64,000 nucleotides of DNA from Isoetes taiwanensis. Lineage: Eukaryota; Streptophyta; Lycopodiopsida; Isoetales; Isoetaceae. Position numbers and translations under genes: made by a program. How positions within the stretch are numbered: the first letter of the stretch is position 1; every line of letters begins with the position of its first letter. Below, one piece after another: positions 42,795 through 53,673 of this stretch. The notes under the pieces are model-generated. The model was not told the origin of the DNA. It did no database searches and saw only the letters and a list, made by a program, of their open reading frames with translations. Location of the stretch: NCBI GenBank assembly GCA_021234155.1, contig JAJEKV010000251.1:250001-314000 (forward strand). The letters are read 5' to 3'.

Positions 42795-44176
42795 CATATT
42801 TTTGATGTTTTACATGTACATAGTCATTGATTGGAGTCCTTGCAAACACACATTTTACTTAAACACGTTTTCTCGGTCCCCGCACATATTTTGGACGATT
42901 TGGTCCCAATATTTTACTTATTCCCTGTTGTTTACACATGTTTGACTTAGTCCTGCACATAGATACTTTACGAATGAATTAGTCCCCGCACTATGTTTAA
43001 AATCACACTCAGTGCACGTTATTTTGGTAAGGCTTGGAAGCACATTTCATGGATATTATTTTGTCTTTATTTTTTGGTAGTATTCATTAGCATATTTAGT
43101 GGGCATCTGAGCATTTATTGAGTTATATGGAGTTGTCGGTCGCATTTTGAGTGTGATGTTATTTTTCAGGCTTTCTATGGATCGTTTGCTCAAGATATAT
43201 GCGTTATTCCATTTTTTTGTGTTTGCCTCCTTTTTATTGTTGTCCTCGCTGTATTGTTAGGCATGTGCTCTTCTCTTTAAAGTCATTATATTTTACCATT
43301 CTTTTCTGGATTGGTTGTGTGTCATTTGTAGGGACCATAAGGCCATGCCTAGGAAAGGAAATGTTGTTTTTTTGTTGTTTGGTTGGGCATGTTAATCTAT
43401 GCATATCTCATAATCGTTGAGTCTAGTTGAAATGTATTTTCCTTTTTGCATGCATTTACATTTTTTTCCATTTGCATGATTGTGGAATGAAGAATTGTCA
43501 GTGTTACAAAATTGTGGGGAAGTATCTCCCATCTCTTCATGGTTGATGAGAGAGTAGAGATAATTTGATTAGTCCCATGCTTTAGTCATTGCATTAAGCA
43601 TTGTTAGGATGCGTTGTTGCACCACGCATTAATCTAGCGCTTGTTGACTATACAGCATGTTGCTTGGTCCAATTTTTTGTGGCTCACTCCACCAGGCATT
43701 TCTTAGAGTTATTCAATTCTTTCTCCTCAGTTTCATGGTTTCATGCTTATTCCTTGGTTTTTATCTTGGTTTTATCCAATTTCTTCATGTAGGTTCTATT
43801 CTTTCTTCATTTGATTTTGTCTTGCTCACGTTTATCCTCTAGGCTTTGTGCTCTTGTCTTGAATTTGGACGATATTTACATTTCACGATCGTAGATCCGC
43901 TTGTATATGTTAGGGGTCATCTTATTAATTTCTTTGATTCTATGGTCCAGTCTATTCTTTGGTCCACTCATTCATTTTACCCGGTTTTCTATACTATCCA
44001 TGTTCGCGGATGTTATTCTGTCGGTTCTAATGCGTGTTTGCTCTATTGTCATGTTTGTCCCTGTTTTCTTCTAACTTGAGTCCTGTTTTCCATTTACATT
44101 TTATATGTGTATCATTTTGTTTTTATTCACTCCATTTGTTCTCTAGTTATCTTGTTTATCCATTCCCCTCAGTGTT
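42795..44176. other. T-rich noncoding domain, left half
   Basis: Strongly T-rich plus strand with many Phe/Cys/Leu-rich spurious ORFs. It continues on the far side of the 1.37-kb element (45566-45944), so it was one domain before that insertion. Confidence 0.55.
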
Positions 44177-44184
44177 GTATCTAG

Positions 44185-45557
44185 TTTGGGTGCATATTCA
44201 CACGGGGGGTGACTCCGGGTAACGAGAGCTATTGGATAGGTATATTCACCCCTTATTCCTTAATCTACACCGTACGTAAAGTTCCTCGTTTGTGGAGTAT
44301 GCAAGTACAAAATTTGCTATACTGTATAACAAGATTCGCAAAATACTATAAGATTTCAAGCGGAATACTATATGGTGTTGATTTTGTACGTGCAAAATAC
44401 AATTATGAGGGCTCTCGCTGCCCTACATCACCCCCCGTGTGAATATGCACCCAAACCAAAGGGGGTTTAAGGGGGATTTTAATTTAAATGTGTTGGACCC
44501 AATGGTTGTGTTAATTAATGTCAATGGTAGTTATGTGTTGGTTGTTAATGTCAATGGTTGTTATGTGTTGGTTGCTATGTGTTGGGGGATTTAATTTTTA
44601 TATGTTGAATGTTAATGCCCCCCCGTGTGACAAAAATTTTAAAATTCAAACCAGAAAAAAACTAGAATTCATTTGAGACTTTCATCACCTGTAGCTTTTG
44701 AATTTCATCACAATAAAACAAATAGAACATAAGTAAAAGATAGAGCGGATTGATCCCATTATTCTGAAAGTCATAAAGTTTGCAACACCCATACACAAAC
44801 ATTTTTCAACTGGAATTTAACAGCAGCCTTTGGCCTCCATAGATTCTTGTGGTGAGAAATCAAAGTGGGAAACTTTTCTGCTTGTTAGCACAAGGATCTA
44901 GAAGGCTTGGAATTTGCTTAATAACTGCCTCAAAATCTAAAAATGCATGGTAATTTTTTGCAAGCTTCATTCGGAATGAGCCATAAAACAATATCCAATA
45001 GCGCAATCCTGTATTAATCAGCTGGTAGGATGTGAAAGCCTACCAAACCCGGCCGAGAAATTGCTGTTTTAGCATAGATAACTTAACCAAACATATCCAT
45101 ATTATACACCATCAAAAAGATCTCGGAGAGAGCTTTCCAACGCAATAAAAATCATCTCAAACAGAGCTCTGGATCAAAAGTTATGATAAGAAATGTGTTG
45201 CCGGCGGGGAAACTGCACTACATGCGCCCTTCAAGCCCACAAAAAGAGGGCTTTTGTTGTGAGCCATTGGTTGTTGACCATTATGCACCACACACACAAA
45301 AAAGGGGCTTTTGTTGTGAGCCATTGGTTGTTGACCATTATGCACCACACGCACAAAAAAAGGGCTTTTGTTGTGAGCCATTGGTTGTTGACCATTGGAA
45401 AAAAAAAGGCTAAAATCAATGGCTCAGAAATGGTGCACTCTAGATGTACGCATTAGTACATCCATTTGAATACATCACGAAATCATAGAAAAACCTTAGT
45501 GAAAAGCGTACAAAAACACAAAGAAAACCCCATGTTATTATGCTACATATTCTTGTA
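44185..45557 (-). mobile_element. Unnamed ~1.37-kb element, copy A
   Basis: Near-identical to 61371-62816. It begins TTTGGGTGCATATTCACACG, whose inverse lies at ~44428-44456, giving a ~270-bp hairpin-ended block. It then has noncoding DNA, the conserved ATAACTTTTGATCC core (minus strand, ~45080-45190), a three-copy ~58-60-bp repeat (about 45238-45400) and ends ...CTACATATTCTTGTA. The flanks GTATCTAG (44177-44184) and GTATCGAG (45558-45565) look like an 8-bp target duplication with one mismatch. No coding capacity is credible. Strand is chosen from the core motif only. Confidence 0.7.
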
Positions 45558-45565
45558 GTATCGAG

Positions 45566-45944
45566 TGCTCTAATATCGACTTACCTTTTTGTATCTATTG
45601 TTTTGTTCCGATAGCCCCATTTGTTATGCTCACTGTTATTGTTTGCATCAGATTGCTATGTCATTTGTCCTTGATGAAGTCCTATTTTTATGCTATTTTT
45701 TTAGTGTTAAGTCCTATCATCTTCTCTGCTCTTGTCCATCAATTCATTGATCTCGAGCTCTATTATTAAACCTCAGTTGCTCCTTTTATTACATCAGTTC
45801 TATCAAGTACATTTTCCCTTTAACCTTGTTCAGGATATTTAGTTTTCTATGCTTTCCAATTGTGGTCATTATTTTCTTTTATTTCGTGGTCTTCCATTTG
45901 CGTCCGTCTAGTTTCACTTATCCCATTAATCTTTGGACTCCGAG
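45566..45944. other. T-rich noncoding domain, right half
   Basis: It continues the T-rich composition found left of copy A. No ORF or motif was supported. Confidence 0.5.
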
Positions 45945-45954
45945 CACTACAAGA
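45945..45954 (+). mobile_element. CACTA-type terminal motif candidate
   Basis: CACTACAAGA matches the usual start of plant CACTA (En/Spm) terminal inverted repeats. A partner end is uncertain; TTCTTGTAG occurs in reverse sense near 46804 but continues differently. Confidence 0.3.
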
Positions 45955-45959
45955 GGATA

Positions 45960-46869
45960 GCCATTTTTCATCACTTTAATATCACCTAAATTTTCAAAAA
46001 GTATTAAGTGATATAAATAGTGATATTCAAGGTACAGTGACACTACCAATGACAAGATTCTATCTTCTATATCATCATCAACATCGTCATAAATTTGATC
46101 AACAGTTATATTAGTACTAATTAATGACAATATATCTGTTACTAATAGCGCCATGAATAATATCACATATTGCATCAACTTTACCATCATTTATTACTCC
46201 AATGGTGTTAATGACAATATAAGTGTTATAGCTTATACCAGTTACAATATCACCCATAGTTTCATCTATAGTATCACATATTGATAATATTATATCAGTG
46301 CTAGCATATAATGCTATATATGTCGATACTAATGTTAATGCTTCTGACAATTGTAATATCATTTGTAAGTTTTCAAACTCCAATAGACAAAGTATACAAA
46401 ATGCTATTATTGGAACAAGGAAGGAGGAGGAGGAGGAGAGTTTGAATAAAAAATTAGAAATTTGTGAAAAATACATTATGAATTGATTATATTGTTAATA
46501 TAATATGGGAGATTCATGTACATTGAATGATTTGATATGATTATGGGAAGTTAAGTACAAATTCATGGAGGTTCCCTTTGGGGATATACTGTGCATGATC
46601 AGGACTTTAATAGTGATGGATGTCGGACCCAATTAGTTTTGGGTTTCTCAATTTGGCATTATCTAGTGCCTTAAATATTGTTAAAGAAGGGGTACATAAC
46701 GTCCGTTGATGAGGCGTTATGGCCCAGAAGACATGGCTGAGGTGGTTATGTGGCCAGGAAATGCCGGCCATATGGCCACGACTGGGGATTTGCAACTTGG
46801 AGTGTTCTTGTAGGATGAATCCTTAGGACCACGTCTTTGGAAATTTACAGTCACTGCTCAACATGTTAT
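45960..46869. other. AT-rich, low-complexity DNA
   Basis: 45960-46490 is dominated by ATATCA/TGATAT-like words, which leave long spurious minus-strand ORFs rich in Ile/Ser/Asp. 46600-46860 shows nothing recognised. Confidence 0.45.
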
Positions 46870-47300
46870 AGCCTATCTGCAAAGTGTGCATAGGAGGGAC
46901 AGATGGAGTGGACTACCCTAGCCAATGTTCTATGCCACCCAAAGCCACTATCATGACTTTGTTTGTCAATCCCCTTGAGCCTGAACACAGGGTAGGAGCC
47001 CTTATTTCTGTTGCACTATGTATGTTTTGATGATGTTCCCTAATGTTGTTGGATGGGCCACCCTTCATGGCGATATATAATTATACCTATTGTTGTTGTC
47101 AATGTTGTAAGCTAACACGTAGACGCGCTTCCACAATATAGGATGTCCTAAAGGAGGACTAGTCGATGACACCTACATGTCCTTCGCTCAGATACTTGGC
47201 CATCCCAGGTGGTCCGTGCTAGATGGAGGGCCTTCCTTAATGATAGAGTCACCAAGAAGGGGTATTTCTCATATTTATACGATAGGAGCATGATATAGGA
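46870..47300 (+). repeat. Diverged relic of the 27-kb LTR family
   Basis: Colinear with about 28128-28560 of the LTR. Shared blocks include ATCTGCAAAGTGTGCA, GATGGAGTGGAC, GTTCTATGCCA, GCCACCCTTC, GCTTCC.C.A.ATAGGA and GATGGAGGGCC. Many substitutions and gaps indicate an old copy. Confidence 0.8.
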
Positions 47301-47671
47301 TTTCCTTCATGGGTTTTTTTGAAGTTTTTTTTTTTTTTTTTTTTGGGGGGAGGGTGACGCGTCCCTTTTTTTTAAAGAAAGGAGACTGAATCTTGCTTCT
47401 AGTGAAATTACTATATGAGTACACGTTTTTTAAATTTTATAATCATAACTAGGAAATTTGAGCCTAGTGTTGATTAAATAGTACTTCGTAATTATGATAC
47501 CAATGACCACACATCCAACAAAATGCATGTTTACATTTTATAGAATTGTGTAGGGGGGAAGGTATTGGTTGAACTGCAGATTTTACCTCGCCTCAATGCA
47601 ACTTTAAAGCCCCACCACGGCTTTTTAGATAACATGGGATACTTGAAAACCAAACGAGAAAAAGCTTAACA

Positions 47672-47709
47672 TTACAAGAAACTTATCGCGGCGGCCAAGG
47701 CCGCCGCGA
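47672..47709 (+). mobile_element. CACTA-like end with GC-rich palindrome
   Basis: CATTACAAGAAACTTATCG leads into CGCGGCGGCC-AA-GGCCGCCGCG, a perfect 10-bp-arm inverted repeat. A related ATTTGTCGCGGCG end occurs near 60201. The other end was not identified. Confidence 0.4.
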
Positions 47710-50700
47710 ACGTTTCTCTTCCCCAACTCGTCTATACATGCTAGAACATGCAGAATTTGAACTTGCATTTTGTTGCCTTGTGTTCAATGCCCCCACGATA
47801 GAAGAATATTGACCATAACGACTCATTACGAAAGATGTTTGCATTAAATCAAAAGAATCTAAGTTCCGAACATACAAAAATTGAACTGTGTTTGAGCATG
47901 GGGAATTCTAACCTCTATAGTTGCCAATATATCTATGCAAAATGGTTATTCAAAACGCATATGAATAAAACATGAACCCATTAACCCAATAGCTTTCCAT
48001 ATGGTAAGAACAAATTTATGATATGCATCATGGAGATGGTCTGTCATGCAATATTGTCCAACACGATTATTTGCTCTGCTCAATGCATGGAAATGTTTCA
48101 AACGTGGTAGATCAAATTTGGCCTCTGCTGATGCGAGAAGTTGTAGAATTTACATTAACACCCAAAACAATAAAATATGGCATTGATGTCATTCCTAGTG
48201 CCTTGACGACTTGTTATTTGAATAGACCAACATCATGATTGTTGACAACTAAGTGCATTGATGTTTAGCACATCACTTTAGTTTTTCGATACATTTCATG
48301 CATTGGATTTTACCATTGACATTCTTAGTCTGCTGGTGATGATCAAATGGGACCTTCAACATTAACACCAATGGCATAATTTAGGCAGAGATCACAATTG
48401 AAGCAATAGGGTTTTGAAAAGGAACCAAGATTTGACATGAGACCACATTTGTGGGGCAGAGCATGATTGGGGCACAAGATATGTATCTTTGCATATATGT
48501 ATCTTTAAACTTACACTTTGTACATGAAAATCACTTTATGCTGTAATTTTCTACCAAAATAATCCAATCTCGCACCTGTATGATATCAATATATAACTCT
48601 TGTAAAGGTTATTTTCTGTCCATTGTTCAATATGGGTGGCTCATATTTAGCCAAAGGCTACCAAACAGTGCAGAAGCTTTAGGCCACCAATGACCAACAG
48701 AGCTCAGTTCAACCCAAGCCATCTTTAACCAATATTCATGTCTGTGGCCCTTAAGCTATTACACTTAAAACTTTCGAATGCCCAATGGTTCTTAGAGACA
48801 AAAGTAGGTGCAATTCCCAGTACTAACCGCCGTTCCATATTCTCTTAAATTGCGGTGAGAGGGCATCTACTGGAGAACTCTTATTGGAGCAAGAATCTGA
48901 ACAATCATGGAAAAAAGTTCCATGATTTTTGGGTTTTGATATGTCCATAAACATGTCCATTTACATGCGCTATTTTCTTAGTGATGAGTCCCAGATCCAA
49001 ACATTTTTATCATGGCTCCCATCCAAATGTAGCATATCTGTTGCTCAGGTACAGACCCAAAATTAAAAAAAAAAAGGCATTATGCCAAAAATAACATTTG
49101 TCACCGTAATTTTTTCCTAGCATATCATACATCGTTGGTTCAATGGAACAGCAGAGCTTGAAGCGTATCAGATTGGAAATACCGTTAAAAACAGGTTTGT
49201 GGCAGATCTCAGGATTCAAGGCCTCCCTCTGGCTGAGGTAGCAGGCCAAATTTGTGTTAAAGGGAGAAAATGTTTGCAGTCAACTTATTTGCCAAGAAAT
49301 ACTAATTCATGCACCACTTATAATGCCGTTTTTATTTGCCACCAGTGAGTGCCAAGTTCTGAAGTGATGTAATGGCGAGCATGGCGAAGGTCATTCCCAT
49401 CATCCGGTGTCAAATTGCTTGCAAAAAGATAAGGTGTTGGAAAATAAAACTTGATTTGTCCGCAAAGTTCAACATGTCTTTGCACCAAAAGCGGTATTGG
49501 CCTCACGTCTTAAGCGCCAAACTACCTTTAACCCGCCTTTACAACATTGCAATCGCATACTGAAGGAACCCAATAAAGTCCCATAGAATTATGGGAGGGA
49601 GGTCATTCAAACAAAATTTTGTACTTTTTACCTAAATCTTCGACTTGTCTAAATATCGGAAGTCATGTCTAAAAGGTTGTTGCATTTTCCAAACTAGGCG
49701 AGAACAAATTCCCGGCTTGGGTGACCTTGGGGAAGGGTGGCATCCGGACATTCTAGTTCAAGTAGCAAGAACACTTACCCTCGTCTCAGAATCGTAAATC
49801 GTGTGCCGACCTTCATTTGTTCTCTCCCATCACCGAAGCGTCTACCCATCTTTGGAGCTTCCCCTACGGGAGGCAGAACCAGGAAAATGCTTTGTGGTGC
49901 AAAAGCTTGTCCTGGCATGTCCAAACTCATTGACACTACGGTTTTGTTAATATCAGCCACATATGTATCCAAGCTTGGTTTTCTCCTCGTGGAGCGAACC
50001 AGAAACCGGGTTGTACGTAAGACTCTCACTACAACGAAAAGATGCAACAAAACAGAGTTGGATCTGCCATAGCAGAAGTTTAAACAGGGGTCAAATCCAC
50101 GGATATTTGATGTTGCTCTCGACCTGTAAAACCGTGTTTAAGCTCAATCCATTATCTATGGCCATTATCTATGGCATTGTTAAATCTGAACAATATTTGC
50201 TCTAAAATCTGCCCTGTTTTTTATGTACATTTAAATAACCTTGTGGTATCAATCGAATAAGGATTTAAAAGGATTTAAAATATACCTTCGGGAATAAGTT
50301 TAGCTATGGCTGTCCATTTATTGCCATGCGATCGATGCGAAAGCAAATAGTTTCTTCTCTTCGTTAAATGTCCATGCACCTTTCTTGATCTTGGGATCCA
50401 AATGATTAAACCATCTGCATATTACCTAGATTACTGTTAGTTACCGTCTTGAATATAAAAGATGGGCCATATAGTACAAATTTAAAACTGTGTAATGCTC
50501 GTCGTACCTTTCTAAGATCCTTTGTTTTCCGATGCAGCCCATTTCTTTGTTCCCAAAAGTTCCACCATCTCTACTATACGATCATCCTCCTGATTAAATC
50601 ATAAGAAAGAAGATTCTAAGCTACTTAGGTAATTACTTTGGGTTGCGGATTCTTCTGCAGAGTAGTTACCTCTTTCTTCCAGCTTCCTCTGACAGCGCAA

Positions 50701-51153
50701 GTATGTTTACTAATCTTTTCCCATCTGGCCATGCATTCCGCAGCAGATCTATCACCTATGCATCTTGCTACAGCGCCAAAACCATATGATCATTTTGACA
50801 TGCCAAAGAATTTCGACGAAAAGAAAGGGATATAGGCTACCTATTTTTTGCCAGTCGCTTGTTTTCAAGCATCTGGAATAAATAATAACTTCCACTGATG
50901 CATTCTAGGTATACATTTAAAGCACATAACCTGAACTTATACATTACAAAGCTTCTGTAGTCTCTCATGACTGCAATTCGATCTTGAAACACGAATCAAT
51001 GAATCAATCAACTGTATAATATTTTAGAATCTCCACATGGCACTCCCGACTAAGCTTGATCAAAAACATTGAAAAAAATCGTCTCTATGCAGCCACTCCT
51101 GCACACATATAAAAGGTTCGCTTCAGATCTGCCAAGATGCCCCAAGTTGATAA
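47710..51153. other. No gene recognised over ~3.4 kb
   Basis: Intergenic-looking DNA. ORFs on both strands at 49737-50072 are the longest, but neither has a recognisable domain; the minus frame (50050-49775) is slightly more protein-like. CAG|GTATC-like and other splice words are scattered. Regulatory DNA or untranslated exons of flanking genes cannot be excluded. Confidence 0.4.
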
Positions 51154-52079
51154 TCATTTTAAATAACTGAAGAACAGTACAAAACAAATAAGTTGAATCA
51201 TTAATTCTAAACATGATAATAGAATGGCACCTCTTTGAGTTTGTCTGCCAGGCACATTGTATCCTTCATAGCTACCTTGTCCATTTGTTGGACCATCAAC
51301 TGCTGCTGACCCACCTACTCCATAACTTCCACCTGCAACTGCCCCATTACCACCAGCTACATTATACGAATCAGAATTACCAGATCTCCAGGTATTATCG
51401 GAATACCCTGTGCTGCCATAACCATCAGCATAACCAGTATAGCTGCCTGCACCACCAACTGTCCCTGGAGAATTATAACCTGCAGTTCCTCTAGCACCAT
51501 ATGCACCTGCATTTGAACCATAATTTCCTTCGTTTTGACTATAACCATAACTGCTATATCCCGTTGTATTTCCTGTCTGCCCCGTAGCACCACCTGGTCC
51601 CCAGACTGCAGTGCCATAACCACCGCTTCCACCTGGGTAACCACCACTGCCAGCACCTGCACCATAACCAGGTGTGCTGTTTGCCCATGCATTCCTACCT
51701 GCGGATGCAGCTGCATATCCAGCACCAGCACCGCCGTACCCAGCCCCTCCATAGCCACTACCATATCCAGGAACTGCAGCTCCATATCCTGCAGCACCAC
51801 CATAGCCACTGCTGCCATATCCATTCATCGATCCATAACTAGCGCCATAACCCGGAGCATATCCTCCTGCACCATATGCAGGGTATCCACCTCTACCAGC
51901 AGTCGGACCAAATCTTCCATCTGGACGGCCAACATAACCATTTGGGAAGCTCGCTGGAGCAATGCGGTTGTAGACATCTGAGCAGCAGAGCTGTGCCTTG
52001 CCTGGCCACCGATTGAATACATGAAAGATGATTTGTTAGTTGAAGCTAGGCCCTGGATTGCAGTCTGAAACTGACCGCT
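51154..52079 (-). pseudogene. IDD motif / hnRNP Gly-Tyr-rich tail chimera
   Basis: On the minus strand 52079-51939 reads FQTAIQGLASTNKSSF and then AAQMSTTALLQRASQM. This matches the MSATALLQKAAQMG-type C-terminal motif of plant INDETERMINATE-DOMAIN zinc-finger proteins. From ~51960 another frame reads PNGYVGRPDGRFGP and continues ~240 residues of Gly/Tyr/Ala/Ser-rich repeats (GYGGAGYGG-like). This is the C-terminal tail of plant RNA-binding hnRNP A/B-like proteins. No zinc finger or RRM is present. The Gly-rich frame ends at PGRQTQRG with a donor GAG|GTGCC at 51231-51230; the ORF beyond (to 51154) is probably intronic. The two parts meet in different frames, so this looks like fused gene fragments. 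Confidence 0.65.
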
Positions 52080-53367
52080 TCACATAAGGTCCTGAAGAAG
52101 GAGAAATGGAAGACGGAGGCTGATACTGGCTGCTTAAATGGCATAACCGTCTCCGGCAAATGCATAGAGTAGAGCAGGGGATTGCTTCGGAAGCAAGAAA
52201 GCCTGTCGCCATTATTTATTTAATTTTCATTTATGTTTTTTTTTTTCAAGGACAGGTGGCATGCTCACATCTTTTTCTGGCGAAAAAATATTAGGTTCAA
52301 ACAAAAAACCCAACTGCCTTATATATGTTTAGAAAGTTTTCAAATAGATACCCCACCAAGGTTAATCATTCCAAAGCTAGAAGCTTAGGAAAGCCTTGCT
52401 TTCGAGCTATTAAGAATTTCAAAACGTTTTTAAGGAAAAGAAAGAACTTTTTGTTGCACATGATCAACAAGAAGCACTTGTCCTCTTATATAGTAGACCA
52501 AAAATGTTCAAAGATCAATAATATATAAGCCAAGAAAATGCCTTAACACGTCAAATATTTTGTTGCACATGACTAAACAAAAAGCATTTGTCCTCTTATG
52601 TAGTCAAGCCTTTAACACCTTAATCCTCTGATATATCTAGCAGACACGCATTTGAAGACAATCATATATAAGTAAAAAGCAAACCATACATATAGATGCC
52701 TTCAACACCATAAATTTGGCTCTGATTGAGGCAGACCACTTTCTATATAATTTAAAAAAAAAAAAAAAAAAAGAGGGCCGGGAGGGGGGGGATATTGTGT
52801 GAAACATGATGCATAGAAACATGGCTTTAATATTTGAACAGAATTGAGTTTAATGGAATGTGTAAGAAGAAGATATCCATCATAAGCAATGACATTCAAA
52901 CAAAGAAGAAAACAAGAAAAGGAGGGTTGAGACATTGGCTAGTGGGCAAGGAAATGGCGTGGAGATGGAGACAGTAGACTAGACGAAAGGACTGATGGTG
53001 TTTGTCAACCTTGCCTACCTCTGCACCTCGTAGTCAACCAAGAATGGCTAACATGATCTAACAAACCTAGTAAAGGTGTGAAAGGGCAAGGATTTTGCCC
53101 TCAATTATTTGGCAAGTATGCAATAAAAAAGGAAAGATTGGACTTGAGCCTAAACAAGTTGAGATGCTTTTAAAGTTTGTTTTTATCTCAATCTATGTAA
53201 ATATCGGAATATCGGATATGGTCATGTTTAAACCAGTCTTAAATCACAAAAAATTGGCCGTCCATAGAAATGACGTGTTTGTTTAACATGACGAGACCTG
53301 GATATACCACGAATATACCCGTGGTTTGGATTTATTTACTAAGCTCAAAAGGCCTCGTGTTAAAAGT
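52080..53367. other. No gene recognised
   Basis: AT-rich intergenic DNA. An acceptor-like TCTCCTTCTTCAG (minus strand, near 52095) may precede the IDD-like piece. TTGTTGCACATGA and GCATTTGTCCTCTTATRTAGT-type phrases recur at ~52450 and ~52560. A run of A then G-rich bases lies at 52753-52790. Confidence 0.4.
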
Positions 53368-53417
53368 GTTAAAAATGAAATTGCGTAGAAATTGTCACTT
53401 GCAATTTCATTTTTAAC
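53368..53417. repeat. Perfect 17-bp-arm inverted repeat
   Basis: GTTAAAAATGAAATTGC (53368-53384) and GCAATTTCATTTTTAAC (53401-53417) are perfect complements across a 16-base loop, about 260 bases upstream of the kinase start codon. Confidence 0.9.
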
Positions 53418-53673
53418 GTCTCTTTCTTTTCCGCTGAAAGAGATGCTGACCAGCACCCGACCTTGGAGCTGGCAGTGTCCGGCGAGCAGCAGATCCGGCA
53501 GGCCTAGGTTATGGCATGGCATACCAGAATTTTTCCTGCAGCTTCTAGTCTCACAATTTCCAGCAATTATGTCGTAGGACTTTGGCCCCTCTTGCCATTT
53601 CCTCGTCTATCGAATCCTTCGGGTGCGAACTGATTCAAGCAATTGCCCATAAATTTATTGCATATACATCATC

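Noticed and set aside
43199-44222. Phe/Cys/Leu-rich plus-strand ORFs
   Set aside because: Explained by the T-rich composition; no start context, motifs or splice support.
45181-45456. ORFs rich in HYAPH/CCEPLVVDH and WLTTKA phrases (also at 62476-62715)
   Set aside because: Products of a ~60-bp tandem repeat inside the unnamed element; present on both strands and in several frames.
45918-46476. Minus-strand Ile/Ser/Asp-rich ORFs
   Set aside because: Low-complexity ATATCA-type DNA produces them; no domain was seen.
49737-50072. Overlapping ORFs on both strands
   Set aside because: Neither frame has a recognisable domain or consistent splice signals; kept only as unassigned DNA.
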